From the NCBI RefSeq assembly GCF_000737515.1, contig NZ_CP006587.1, forward strand, positions 3,839,001 to 3,903,000: a stretch of DNA of 64,000 nucleotides, read 5' to 3'. The position numbers were made by a program, and so were the translations under genes. Each line of letters opens with the position of its first letter. Position 1 is the first letter of the stretch. Below the pieces are notes generated by a model. The model worked only from the letters and a program-made list of their open reading frames with translations, ran no database searches and was not told the origin of the DNA. This DNA is from Hymenobacter sp. APR13 (GTDB lineage Bacteria > Bacteroidota > Bacteroidia > Cytophagales > Hymenobacteraceae). Below are positions 33,095 through 41,978 of the stretch, in pieces.

Positions 33095-33958
33095 TCAGCA
33101 GGAGGCCAGGGCAGCCAGCAGGTCGTCGTGCCGGAACTGGTAGCCGGTGGTTTCGCGCAGCAGCGAGCTGTCGATGGTTTTGCCGCCTGGGCTGGCGTCT
33201 TCGGGCTGAAATGTGGGGGCCGGCAACCCCATGTGGGCGGCGGCGGCGGTGTAGAACGTGCTGCGCGAGGGGTGCTGGCTGGCGCAGGCGTTGAAGGTGT
33301 AGCCCCAGGCTTTCTCCCGGATGATGTGCTGCAGCAGCCCAATGCAGTCGTCGAGATGAATCAGGTTGACGGGAGCCTCGCCCTGCGGCAGATTGTGGCG
33401 GCCCGCCAGGAAGCGGCCCGGTGGCCGGTCGGGGCCGAACAGGCCACCCAGGCGCACCACCGTGGTCAGCCACTGCCCCCAGCGGGGCGTAAACTGACCT
33501 TCGGCCCGCAGCAGATCAACCGGTGCATCTGGCGACGAAACGGCGTCAGATTCGCGCATGACGCGGTTTTCGTTGGGATAGACGCCGGTGGAGCTGACGA
33601 ACAGCACGTGCCGCACGCCAGCCGCCGCCACCGCCGAGCCCACTGGGCGCAGCAGCGCTGGATAGGCCCCGGCAGCGGCCGCCCGGGGCGGCACGTTCAG
33701 CACCAGCACATCCACACCGGCCAGCAGCGCGTGCAGCGAGTCGGCGTCGGTCTGGGAGAACTCGGGGCCCAGGCGCAGCAGGTACGGTCGGATGCCGGCG
33801 TCGCGTAGCGCGAGCATTTGGGTGGGGGTGGTGGTAGAGCCATTCACGGCGTAGCCCTCAGCCACCAGCGCTTTTGCCAGGGGGAGCCCAAGCCAGCCGC
33901 AGCCGAGAACAGCAACGGTTGTGGGAACAGGGCGAAGAAAGTTGGAAGAGTCAGCCAT
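33095..33958 (-). CDS. NAD(P)-binding epimerase/dehydratase-like protein (extended SDR, YeeZ-like)
   Basis: 287 residues from ATG at 33958. A Rossmann start TTVAVLGCGWLGLPLAKALV, NVPPR, HVLFVSSTGVYPNENRVMRE and VRLGGLFGPDRPPGRFLAGR are typical of the YeeZ-like, atypical extended SDRs; the catalytic YxxxK is not evident, as in that group. C-terminal part LIHLDDCIGLLQHII and TFNACASQHPSR is the usual substrate half. Substrate unknown. The longer frame to 34033 is not supported. Confidence 0.82.
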   Translation of the reverse strand: MADSSNFLRPVPTTVAVLGCGWLGLPLAKALVAEGYAVNGSTTTPTQMLALRDAGIRPYLLRLGPEFSQTDADSLHALLAGVDVLVLNVPPRAAAAGAYPALLRPVGSAVAAAGVRHVLFVSSTGVYPNENRVMRESDAVSSPDAPVDLLRAEGQFTPRWGQWLTTVVRLGGLFGPDRPPGRFLAGRHNLPQGEAPVNLIHLDDCIGLLQHIIREKAWGYTFNACASQHPSRSTFYTAAAAHMGLPAPTFQPEDASPGGKTIDSSLLRETTGYQFRHDDLLAALASC

Positions 33959-34202
33959 TCGGGGGTAAAGGTGCGGAAATTTCCTGCGCACAGGGTCGGA
34001 ACGGTACGCAGATGGCCTGCCGAAGCCAGGCACCCGGGGCTATGTTAGGAGTTTTTTTGAACTTGCCAGCTGGTTGGCAGAAAAAACAAGACAGGACCGG
34101 TATTGAAAATTAGTATTTTCTAATATTGGGCCGTTCAGGACTTGTTTTATCTGCTGCAGCCAGGTTATTCTTTCTTTTCTTCCCTTTCCACCCTTTCGCC
34201 TT

Positions 34203-35081
34203 ATGTCAGCTCATCCCTACGCCCAACCCATGCTCCGCGACAACGCACTCCAAGGCAAAACCATCGTCGTGACGGGCGGCGGCACTGGCCTGGGCCGGGC
34301 CATGACCACCTATTTTCTGCAGCTGGGCGCCAATGTGGTCATCAGCAGCCGCAAGATGGACGTGCTGGAGAAAACCGTTGCCGAACTGCGCGAGCAAACC
34401 CAGAACCAGAATGTGCTGGCCGTGCAGTGCGACGTGCGCAAATACGACGAAGTAGAAGCCCTGCTACAGAAAACCATCGACACTTTTGGCGGCGTGGACG
34501 TGCTGCTCAACAATGCGGCCGGCAACTTCATCAGCCCCACGGAGCGTCTCAGCCACAAGGCCTTCGACGTGATTGTGGACATTGTGCTGCGCGGCTCCTA
34601 CAACTGCACGCTGGCGTTTGGCAAGCGCTGGATTGCCGACAAGAAGCCCGGCACCATCCTCAACATCGTGACCACCTACGCCTCGGTGGGCTCGGCCTAC
34701 GTGGTGCCGTCGGCCGCCGCCAAGGCCGGCGTGCTGGCCATGACCCGCTCGCTGGCTGTGGAGTGGGCCAAGTACGGCATCCGCTCCAACGCCATTGCCC
34801 CCGGCCCGTTCCCGACGGAAGGCGCCTGGAGCCGCCTGTTCCCGGAGCCGCTGGCCAAAAAGCTCGACCCCGCTGCCTCGGTGCCCCTCAAGCGCGTCGG
34901 CGACCACCAGGAGCTGGCTAACTTGGCCGCTTACATGGTGTCGGACTTCTCGGCCTACATGAACGGCGAAGTGGTTACCCTGGACGGCGGCGAGTGGCTG
35001 AACGGCGCCGGCGAATTCAACAAGCTAGAAGCCATTCCGGCCCCGATGTGGGATGAGATTGAAAAGGCGATGCGCCGCTAG
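34203..35081 (+). CDS. SDR oxidoreductase, 2,4-dienoyl-CoA reductase-like
   Basis: 292 residues. NADP-binding VVTGGGTGLGRAM, NNAAGNFISPTERLS and TTYASVGSAYVVPSAAAKAG match the 2,4-dienoyl-CoA reductase (DECR) branch: the SAAAKAG Lys and the Tyr in TTYASVGSAY stand in for the classical YxxxK arrangement. AIAPGPFPTEGAWSRL and VTLDGGEWLNGAGEF complete the match. The enzyme would remove double bonds from unsaturated fatty acyl-CoA during beta-oxidation. An internal ATG at residue 10 is an alternative start. Confidence 0.88.
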   Translation: MSAHPYAQPMLRDNALQGKTIVVTGGGTGLGRAMTTYFLQLGANVVISSRKMDVLEKTVAELREQTQNQNVLAVQCDVRKYDEVEALLQKTIDTFGGVDVLLNNAAGNFISPTERLSHKAFDVIVDIVLRGSYNCTLAFGKRWIADKKPGTILNIVTTYASVGSAYVVPSAAAKAGVLAMTRSLAVEWAKYGIRSNAIAPGPFPTEGAWSRLFPEPLAKKLDPAASVPLKRVGDHQELANLAAYMVSDFSAYMNGEVVTLDGGEWLNGAGEFNKLEAIPAPMWDEIEKAMRR

Positions 35082-35250
35082 AATCACGGATTTAGCCGGA
35101 TTTGTCGGATTGCACGGATTTTGTGGACGGCGCAAACTCGCGGTGGCCCGGATATAACGTAAAGAGGCTTGCCAATTGGCAAGCCTCTTTTTATTTTCAA
35201 TCGGCTGCAAAATTCGTGCAATCCGACAAATCCGGCTAAATCCGTGATTA
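35082..35250. repeat. CGGATTT-type inverted repeat around a terminator, copy 2
   Basis: AATCACGGATTTAGCCGGATT..TTTTGTGGACGGC on the left and GCAATCCGACAAATCCGGCT..ATCCGTGATT on the right, enclosing AAAGAGGCTTGCCAATTGGC..CCTCTTTTT at 35161-35197, a strong bidirectional terminator between convergent genes. The arrangement is the same as at 32915. Confidence 0.85.
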
Positions 35251-36114
35251 AAGCTTGTAGCCCGGAAAGTCTTTGGTGAACTCTGCTGCTGGAATGGGCT
35301 GGTTGGCTACTACGTCGCTGAACTCGAATTTCTCGAACAGGCCTTTGTCGTCGTGGACCTGCACGACCAGGGGCAGCATCAGTTTCTGATCGACGCAGAC
35401 GAGGGTGCGGCGGCCGTAGCTATTGGGCACCTGCAGCGTGCGGCCGGCGGCTACTTTTTCGCCGGGGTCGAGGTTGTTGCGCTCCATTATGCGGTACTCG
35501 CCGCAGCCGAACTTGTCGGCGATGCGCTCGGGCGTGTCGCCGGCCACGGCTTTGTAGGGCACGTAGCGGAACTGCGGGAAATCGGCGCGCAGTATGTAGC
35601 AGGGGCGGCCCGCCACGGTGGTGTCGCCGGCGTAGCGGAAGCTACGCTCGAAGCTGTGGTCGCGGCGCTGGCTGGAGCCCTTGATGAGGTCGGTGATGGT
35701 GCCGTAACCGGCATCCAGCACGCTGTGGTGCTGGTTTTTGCGCATCACCGCGCCGACAGGGTCGAGGCTCAGGGTCACGTAGGGGAAGCTGTTGGGGTAC
35801 ACCCAGGCGTCGCCGTCATTCTGGCCCGTCACCCACAGTACCTCAATGCCTTTGGCGTTTTTGAGATACACCCGCAACGGCCCGAAAGTCATTTTCATAG
35901 CAGTGCGGGCCTGCTGGTACTTGCCGCCCTCCAGCCGCTCCTGAGCCCGCACGTTGCAGCGCAGGGTCTTCAGGTTTTCGATGGAAGCTGTGAGGCGGCT
36001 CAGGAGCTGCTCGGTGGTGATGCGGTCGGCGGCCGGGGCCGGAGAAGTAGTAGCGGCGGCCAGCGCTACGGCTGGCAGCAGGGCAGCGGCCGAAAGCCGA
36101 ATAAAACGCGTCAT
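35248..36114 (-). CDS. Exported DUF1571 protein with an internal LysM-like segment
   Basis: 288 residues from ATG at 36114. MTRFIRLSAAALLPAVALAA is a signal peptide. The DUF1571 body has TLRCNVRAQERLEGGKYQQA, GPLRVYLKNAKGIEVLWV and a C-terminal FEKFEFSDVVANQPIPAAEF. Between them, about residues 190-235, VPYKAVAGDTPERIADKFG..NNLDPGEKVAAGRTLQVP looks like a LysM peptidoglycan-binding motif. The protein is probably periplasmic or outer-membrane associated; its biochemical role is unknown. It overlaps the end of the repeat at 35082 by three bases. Confidence 0.78.
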   Translation of the reverse strand: MTRFIRLSAAALLPAVALAAATTSPAPAADRITTEQLLSRLTASIENLKTLRCNVRAQERLEGGKYQQARTAMKMTFGPLRVYLKNAKGIEVLWVTGQNDGDAWVYPNSFPYVTLSLDPVGAVMRKNQHHSVLDAGYGTITDLIKGSSQRRDHSFERSFRYAGDTTVAGRPCYILRADFPQFRYVPYKAVAGDTPERIADKFGCGEYRIMERNNLDPGEKVAAGRTLQVPNSYGRRTLVCVDQKLMLPLVVQVHDDKGLFEKFEFSDVVANQPIPAAEFTKDFPGYKL

Positions 36115-36305
36115 GAAGAAACTAGGCAAGATCGAAAGGTCAGGTGGCCGCTACGCATAAACCGGGCCGGAACAAACAGCAAGATAAGGATAGGCCCGTA
36201 ACGCCGCGCAGCCGGTGGGAGTTGAGGAAGAATGCTTGTGGCGGCAACTTTTTTGGGCCGCAGCCGGAATAACCAACGCACCTTTTGCTTCTGCACACCC
36301 ATTCC

Positions 36306-37061
36306 ATGCGCTTCACTATTATTACGCCTACCCACAACCGCCGCCAGTTTCTGCCCGAAGCCGTGGCCAGCGTCCGGGCTACCGTTTCGGCTCCCCTGGA
36401 CTTTGAATTCGAGCACCTGATCTGCGAAAACGCCTCCACCGATGATACTGCCGCCTGGCTGCGCGAGGCTGCCAGTTCCGACGGCGCACCGGTGCGCGTC
36501 GTCAGCCAGGCCACCAAGCTGCTGCCCGGACCGGCCCGCAACCTGCTCATCCAGGACACGCCCGCCGACGGCTGGCTGGTACCCCTCGACGACGACGACC
36601 TGCTGCTGCAGCGCTGCCTCCACAACTACGCCGACCTCGTGCAGCGCCACCCCGGCCAGGCCTGGTTTGTGGCCGATTTCCTGCGCGTAGACGAAGAAAA
36701 GCGCTATATGCCCGGCGAAGACTACTACGCCTGGAAGTTTGAGACGCCCACCGATATGCTGCGCGCCATCTTCCGGGCCGAGCACTTCATCCAGGGCAAC
36801 GTGTGCTTCAGCCGAGCGCTGTTCGAGGAAGTGGGCGGCTACAGCGAGGAAATCACTATGGCCGAAGACCTGGACCTCTATGTGCGGTTTCTGCTGGCCG
36901 GACACCTGCCGGTACTCTCGCCCCACATCAGCCACCTGCACCGCTTCCACACCAGCAATGTCAGCATCGGGGTAGACGCCGACAAACACGCCAACGACCT
37001 GCGCGTGATTTATAACCAGTACGCCGGGCAGCTGCAGGAGTTGGGGATAGAACGGCCATAG
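36306..37061 (+). CDS. Glycosyltransferase family 2
   Basis: 251 residues, soluble GT-A fold. MRFTIITPTHNRRQFLPEAV is the nucleotide-sugar-binding start, ENASTDDTAAWL the second block, WLVPLDDDDLLLQRCL holds the metal-binding DDD, and EEVGGYSEEITMAEDLDLYVRF carries the catalytic ED region. Donor and acceptor cannot be inferred. No polysaccharide operon is near it; it is divergent from DUF1571 and convergent with an unknown gene. Confidence 0.9.
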   Translation: MRFTIITPTHNRRQFLPEAVASVRATVSAPLDFEFEHLICENASTDDTAAWLREAASSDGAPVRVVSQATKLLPGPARNLLIQDTPADGWLVPLDDDDLLLQRCLHNYADLVQRHPGQAWFVADFLRVDEEKRYMPGEDYYAWKFETPTDMLRAIFRAEHFIQGNVCFSRALFEEVGGYSEEITMAEDLDLYVRFLLAGHLPVLSPHISHLHRFHTSNVSIGVDADKHANDLRVIYNQYAGQLQELGIERP

Positions 37062-37073
37062 GTTCGCTGCTAT

Positions 37074-37535
37074 TCAGTCAGCCTGGGCAGGGCGCGGGCC
37101 AATGTCTCCAAATATGTGTAGGGCACTCAGGGAAATGGTTTCGGGGTTAAAACCTTCCACAAGAGCCTGACTAAAAGCATCTACTTCAGGACTCCACGCA
37201 GCAACTTCGAAATGGAAGGTTTCTGACCACGCGCCCTTTCCAATAATATCTTCCGCAACTCTGGCTGCTGCGAGATATACAGGTTCATCGGCAAATAGCA
37301 AGTCCTTGACAACTTCCCCGTTTGAGTATTGCAAGGTGAATGTGGGAGGAAATTCCAAAGGAAATTTTTGAAGGAAAGCTCTGCCAAAAGCAAGGGGAAT
37401 GAACAGCACAAGCTGAGTGGCTAAAGCATCTGGTATATTATCGGCAAGTAAAGTGGTATGTACACTGTCTTCCGTTGCGTCTTCCGGTACGAAGTAGGGC
37501 AGTGAATTCTGGATCAGTTGGGGCAATGGCTGCAT
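37074..37535 (-). CDS. Hypothetical protein, lower GC than neighbours
   Basis: 153 residues, soluble, no signal peptide, acidic at the C-terminus. Visible sequence: MQPLPQLIQNSLPYFVPEDA, PLEFPPTFTLQYSNGEVVKD, FHFEVAAWSPEVDAFSQALV. I do not recognise a family. The codon use is clearly richer in A+T than in the flanking GT2 and amidohydrolase genes, which may mean horizontal origin. It stops 12 bases from the GT2 stop, tail to tail, and starts 12 bases after the amidohydrolase stop. Confidence 0.65.
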   Translation of the reverse strand: MQPLPQLIQNSLPYFVPEDATEDSVHTTLLADNIPDALATQLVLFIPLAFGRAFLQKFPLEFPPTFTLQYSNGEVVKDLLFADEPVYLAAARVAEDIIGKGAWSETFHFEVAAWSPEVDAFSQALVEGFNPETISLSALHIFGDIGPRPAQAD

Positions 37536-37546
37536 AGTGTGTTGGA

Positions 37547-38833
37547 TTATTTCACTTCCACGCCGCCTTTTAGCACCAGCTTCACCTGCCGCAGCGCGGC
37601 CACGTCCTGGGTAGGGTCCCCCTGTACGGCCACGAGGTCGGCGAGGAGGCCGGGCTGCAGGCGGCCACGGTCGGGGAACTGGAAGATGCGGGCGTTATTG
37701 CTGGTGAAGCCGCGCAGTACTTCCAGCGGCGTGAAGCCGTATTCGCGCACCAGCAGTTCGGCTTCGCGCACGTTGTCGCCGTGGGCGAATACGCCGACGT
37801 CGCCGCCGAAGGCCAGCAGTACGCCGCTTTGGCGGGCGGCTTTCATGCTTTGGCGCTTCTGCTGAATCCGGTCGGGCTCGGGGTCCTGGTTTTTGCGCCA
37901 GCCTTTGTATTGGGCGGTGGCGTCGCCGGCGGCCACGGTGGGGCAGAGGGCCACGCCGCGCTGCTTCATCAGCCGGAACACTTCCAGCGTGCCGCCGTCG
38001 CCGTGCTCGATGGTCTGGACGCCGGCCAAGGTGGCGCGGCGCATGCCTTCGGGCGTGCTGGCGTGGGCTACCACGGGGCGGCCGGCGCTGTTGGCGGTCT
38101 GCACAATCAGGTTCAGCTCTTCCTGCGAGAAGGTGGGGCGGCTGGGCTCGTCCTTGCCCCAGCGGTAATCCGCGTACACCTTGATAACGTCGGCGCCCTT
38201 GCCGATTTGCTCGCGGGTGGCCCGCACCACGCCTTCGGGGCCATCGGCTTCCTGCGCGCCCTGGGGCACGTCCACGTTGGCCGAGAGCTTGGGGCCGTAG
38301 GAGCCGGTGGCTACCAGCGCCCGGGTGGCCACCAGCACGCGCGGCCCCGGAATCAGGCCCAGGTCAATGGCTTGCTTGACTCCTACATCGGCGTAGCCGG
38401 CGCCTTCCGAGCCCAGGTCGCGGGTGGTGGTGAAGCCGGCGGCCAGCGTGGCGCGGGCGTGGGCGGTGGCGCGGGCCACGCGCAACGCCTCCGATTCCAG
38501 CAGCACTTGGTCGTTCCAGGGCGCTTCGTTGTAGGGGTGCAGCAGCAGGTGGCTGTGGCCTTCGATGAGGCCCGGCAGCAGCGTGAGGCCCGGCAGCTCC
38601 AGCGTGCGGGCGCCGGCCGGGGCGGTTAGCTGCGCGGCCGGACCCACGGCCCGGATCCGGTCGTTTTCCACCAGCACCGCCCAGCCGGGGTGTAGCGTTT
38701 CACCATCGAAGACGGCGGTGGGGCGGAGCAGGAGCAAGGTGGTGGCCGCCGCGGCAGAAGGCGGCGGCGGGAGTTGGACGGGCACTGAGGAGGCCGGAAG
38801 CAGCAATGTGGCTGCAAGCAAGAATCGGAGCAC
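37547..38833 (-). CDS. Exported amidohydrolase (imidazolonepropionase-like, metal-dependent)
   Basis: 428 residues from GTG at 38833, with signal peptide LRFLLAATLLLPASSVPV. The metal-dependent hydrolase barrel is shown by LTLLPGLIEGHSHLLLHPY (HxH), DVIKVYADYRWG (Lys/carboxylate region), RPVVAHASTPEGMRRA and VQTIEHGDGGTLEV (His ligands) and LLAFGGDVGVFAHGDNVRE (Asp ligand). Such secreted members include prolidase-like Xaa-Pro dipeptidases; substrate unknown. It continues on the minus strand into the hypothetical gene at 37074, likely one unit. Confidence 0.88.
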   Translation of the reverse strand: MLRFLLAATLLLPASSVPVQLPPPPSAAAATTLLLLRPTAVFDGETLHPGWAVLVENDRIRAVGPAAQLTAPAGARTLELPGLTLLPGLIEGHSHLLLHPYNEAPWNDQVLLESEALRVARATAHARATLAAGFTTTRDLGSEGAGYADVGVKQAIDLGLIPGPRVLVATRALVATGSYGPKLSANVDVPQGAQEADGPEGVVRATREQIGKGADVIKVYADYRWGKDEPSRPTFSQEELNLIVQTANSAGRPVVAHASTPEGMRRATLAGVQTIEHGDGGTLEVFRLMKQRGVALCPTVAAGDATAQYKGWRKNQDPEPDRIQQKRQSMKAARQSGVLLAFGGDVGVFAHGDNVREAELLVREYGFTPLEVLRGFTSNNARIFQFPDRGRLQPGLLADLVAVQGDPTQDVAALRQVKLVLKGGVEVK

Positions 38834-38935
38834 GACAGGAAGGCGGAAGAGACATGAGGCAGTGCTTAAAGCTACAGGCTTGCGCGCAAATCAGCCGTCC
38901 ATCTCCTTATGAACTGGGCCACCAGACCAGCACCA

Positions 38936-39550
38936 CTAGGGCCGGTACCAGGGCTTCTCGCGCCACAGCTGCGTGGACAGCCCGAGCAGCTGCTGAAAAA
39001 CGTGCGCCAGATTATGGGCAATCCGCTCGTCTACCAGTTCGGCCACATAGATGTCTGAACCGTCCGCCAGCGAAAGATACAGCTGCCCTAAATCAGGCAG
39101 TTCACTACCAATCCGGGTTTTCCTGATGCGCACTCCCACTTGCAGGATGTCGTCAAACTTCAGCGTTTCCTGCGCCTGCACCTGCTCCTGATAGTGCGGA
39201 TTGTGGTACTCGATGCGGACCTGCCGTTCGGTTACATCCAGTATAAGGGTATTCTGAAAGCGTAGCACATTGAAGTCGTGCTGATCCTTGTGGCCCTTGT
39301 ACCAATGCCAGGCGCCAAGCGCCGCAGCCCAGAGCAGCACGAAGTAGCTGCCAGAATAAAAGGAAACACCAGCCATGACCACCAAAACGACGACAAGAAT
39401 CACCTCCTGTACTTGCTTTGACAGTAGTCTGTCGGCCGGCGAATGGAGCGTGACAGTGGTGGCAGAGTAACGCAGCTCTACGGCGCTGCTTGGCTGCTGC
39501 AAGTCGCGGTAGATAGCCTGCAGCGCCGGAAATAGGTTGGTGATAGTCAT
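38936..39550 (-). CDS. Membrane protein of unknown function
   Basis: 204 residues. The N-terminal 45 residues are soluble, then two closely spaced helices, VILVVVLVVMAGVSFYSG and YFVLLWAAALGAWHWY, and a C-terminal cytosolic domain (LRFQNTLILDVTERQVRIEY, YLSLADGSDIYVAELVDERI) with a beta-rich, PH-like look. Topology suggests a sensor or scaffold at the inner membrane. I recognise no family. It is a single gene followed on the same strand by a 100-base gap to the amidohydrolase. Confidence 0.65.
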   Translation of the reverse strand: MTITNLFPALQAIYRDLQQPSSAVELRYSATTVTLHSPADRLLSKQVQEVILVVVLVVMAGVSFYSGSYFVLLWAAALGAWHWYKGHKDQHDFNVLRFQNTLILDVTERQVRIEYHNPHYQEQVQAQETLKFDDILQVGVRIRKTRIGSELPDLGQLYLSLADGSDIYVAELVDERIAHNLAHVFQQLLGLSTQLWREKPWYRP

Positions 39551-39561
39551 GTATAAAAAAG

Positions 39562-39590
39562 ATACCCGGCCGAATGTACGGCCGGGTATC
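39562..39590. terminator. Hairpin ATACCCGGCC..GGCCGGGTAT
   Basis: A 10-pair GC-rich stem between the S46 stop (39613) and the next gene; A tract on one side gives a T tract for the minus-strand transcript. Confidence 0.75.
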
Positions 39591-39612
39591 CGGATAGCGA
39601 AGCAGGCGAAGG

Positions 39613-41871
39613 TTAGGCGTCTGCCTTTTCCTTTTTCCTCACTTTCACCTTTTTCGCCTTCTTGCCCTCGGTTGGAGTAGCCCCGTCGGAGGTGCCGCCG
39701 ACCAGCGTCATTTCCTTGACGAGGTGGCCGGCGCCGGCGAATTTATCGACTACGAACAGCATGTAGCGCACGTCGAGGGTGATGTTGCGCACCCGGTCGG
39801 GGTCGAACATGATGTCGGACATGGTGCCTTCCCAGTTGCGGTCGAAGTTGGTGCCAATCAGCTCGCCGCGGCCGTTAATGACGGGCGAGCCGGAGTTGCC
39901 TCCTGTCGTGTGGTTGGTGGCAATGAAAGCCACGGGCACGGTGCCTTTGTAGGCGTAGGGGCCGAAATCCTTGTTTTTGTACAGCTCCGCGAGGCGGGCC
40001 GGCACCTCAAAATCGGGGTTGGTGGGGTCGGCCTTCTCCATGATGCCGTCGAGGGTGGTGTAGAAGTCGTACTTCGTGCCATCGGCGGGGGCGTAGGGCT
40101 GCACCTGGCCGTAAGCCACGCGCAGGGTGGAGTTGGCGTCGGGGTAGAACTTGCGGGTGGTTTGCTGCTGGCGCAGGCCGGCCACATAGGTGCGCTGAAG
40201 CAGCGCAATCTGGTCGGTGGCGGCGGTGTAGGTGGGCAGGATGGCCGTGCGGTAGTTGCCGATGATGGCGGCGGCCAGCTGCGCGGCCGGGTCATCGAGC
40301 AGGGCGCGGGCGTTGCCTTTCGCTACCTCGTTGAGCACGACCTGGGCGCTTTCGTTGCTGGTCAGGCGCGACTTTGCGTAGAGTTGGGCTACGTAGGCGT
40401 TCCAGCCGCCTTTGGCGGCGTATTGCTGCTGCAGGGTTTTCACGTAGGCGGGCAGCAGCGCGGGCGGCGTGCCGTTGGCGTAGAGCGGCAGCAGGGCGGC
40501 GGCCACCTTCTGGTCGGTGGCCAGGGTGCTGTTTTTGAAGAAGTTGGTGGTGCCGCCGCGGGCTTTGTCAACGGCGGCAGCCAGCTCGGCGGCGGGCACT
40601 TTCTTGTCCACCATTTCAGCCAGTGGCAGCAGGCTGTTGGCGTAGGCCAGCAGCTCCACGCCCATGGCGGCTTCGGTCACGTAGTCGCGGGCCAGGGTGT
40701 AGTCGCGCACGGTGGCGTACTGCTGCTGCAGCGCCGGCAGCAGGGGCGCGTAGGCGGCGCGGCGGGCTTCGTCGCCGGCGCTGGCCCACTGCTGAAACTG
40801 GGCTTCCTGCTCCTGCTTCACGCGCACGGCGTCCAGCTTCTTGAGGCCGCGGTTTTCGCCAATCCACTTTTTCCAGTAGTTGGCAATGCCGGCGTACTTG
40901 GCGGCGTACTGAATGCGCACCTTGTCGGAGGCCTTCATGTCGGCGTCGAGCACGCGCAGGCGGGCGTCGCGCACCTTGATTTTCGCCGGGTTCGAGACGG
41001 AATACACCTCATCGACGCCCCAGCTGGTAAGGTACTCGTTGGTGCGGCCGGGGAAGCCAAACACCAGCGTGAAGTCGCCGGGCTGCACGCCGGCCAGCGA
41101 GATGGGCAGGTGGTGGCGCGGCTTGAATGGCACGTTCTGCGCCGAGTAGGGCGCGGGCTTGTTGTCGGGGCCGGCGTAGATGCGGAAGATGCTGAAGTCG
41201 CCGGTGTGGCGGGGCCAGGCCCAGTTGTCGGTGTCGCCGCCGAACTTGCCGATGCTGCTCGGCGGGGCGCCCACCAGCCGGATGTCCTGGAACACCTCGG
41301 TCACGAACATGTAGTATTCGTTGCCGTTGTAGAACGGCCGGATAAACGCCTGGTAGTGGGTGCCCTGCACGGCGGCCTGGCTGATGCGCTGGATGTTGGT
41401 CTGCACCAGCTTCTCGCGGTCGGCCTCGGCAATGTTGCGGGTCGGCACGCCGGCCAGCACCTGCCCGGTCACGTCTTCCATCCGGATGATGAAGGTGGCC
41501 GTGAGGCCGGGGTTGGTGAGCTCCTGGCTGCGGTCCATGGCCCAGTAGCCCTTGGTCAGGTAGTCATTCTCCACCGACGAATGCTGCTGAATCTGGCCGT
41601 AGCCGCAGTGGTGGTTGGTGAGCAGCAGGCCCTCGTTGCTGATGATTTCGCCGGTGCAGCCGCCGCCGAACTGCACCACGGCATCCTTGAGGCTGCCCTG
41701 GTTGATGCTGTAAATCTGGTCGGCCGTGAGCTTGAGGCCTTTTTTCTGCATGTCGGCCTCGTTGAGCTGCTTGAGCAGCAGCGGCAGCCACATGCCTTCA
41801 TCGGCGCGGGCCGGCGCCGCGAGCGTGAGCAGCAGCAGAGCCAGCAGCGCCTGGCGGAGAGTTGGAAGCAT
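39613..41871 (-). CDS. S46 family dipeptidyl-peptidase (DPP7/DPP11-like)
   Basis: 752 residues from ATG at 41871; signal peptide MLPTLRQALLALLLLTLAAP ending before ADEGMWLP, the standard mature start. The chymotrypsin-like domain shows the catalytic His in LLTNHHCGYGQIQ, an Asp in FGGDTDNWAWPRHTGDFSIF and Ser in HTTGGNSGSPVINGRGE. The helical domain typical of S46 lies between. These periplasmic enzymes remove dipeptides from oligopeptide N-termini in Bacteroidota that live on protein. Specificity (hydrophobic or acidic) is not decided here. The Lys-rich tail KKAKKVKVRKKEKADA is unusual. A -7 box TACTTTTG lies at 41906-41913. Confidence 0.93.
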   Translation of the reverse strand: MLPTLRQALLALLLLTLAAPARADEGMWLPLLLKQLNEADMQKKGLKLTADQIYSINQGSLKDAVVQFGGGCTGEIISNEGLLLTNHHCGYGQIQQHSSVENDYLTKGYWAMDRSQELTNPGLTATFIIRMEDVTGQVLAGVPTRNIAEADREKLVQTNIQRISQAAVQGTHYQAFIRPFYNGNEYYMFVTEVFQDIRLVGAPPSSIGKFGGDTDNWAWPRHTGDFSIFRIYAGPDNKPAPYSAQNVPFKPRHHLPISLAGVQPGDFTLVFGFPGRTNEYLTSWGVDEVYSVSNPAKIKVRDARLRVLDADMKASDKVRIQYAAKYAGIANYWKKWIGENRGLKKLDAVRVKQEQEAQFQQWASAGDEARRAAYAPLLPALQQQYATVRDYTLARDYVTEAAMGVELLAYANSLLPLAEMVDKKVPAAELAAAVDKARGGTTNFFKNSTLATDQKVAAALLPLYANGTPPALLPAYVKTLQQQYAAKGGWNAYVAQLYAKSRLTSNESAQVVLNEVAKGNARALLDDPAAQLAAAIIGNYRTAILPTYTAATDQIALLQRTYVAGLRQQQTTRKFYPDANSTLRVAYGQVQPYAPADGTKYDFYTTLDGIMEKADPTNPDFEVPARLAELYKNKDFGPYAYKGTVPVAFIATNHTTGGNSGSPVINGRGELIGTNFDRNWEGTMSDIMFDPDRVRNITLDVRYMLFVVDKFAGAGHLVKEMTLVGGTSDGATPTEGKKAKKVKVRKKEKADA

Positions 41872-41905
41872 AGCTATGGGGTAGGGGGGGGAATAAGGTG
41901 GAAGG

Positions 41906-41913
41906 CAAAAGTA
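41906..41913 (-). promoter_or_regulatory. -7 box TACTTTTG of the S46 peptidase gene
   Basis: Minus-strand TAnnTTTG match about 35 bases before the ATG at 41871, a normal leader length. Confidence 0.5.
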
Positions 41914-41978
41914 CGGCTCCGGCGGTTTGAATGCAGACGTTATTTCGCCGGACACGGCGCAGTGGCCAGACAAAAAAA

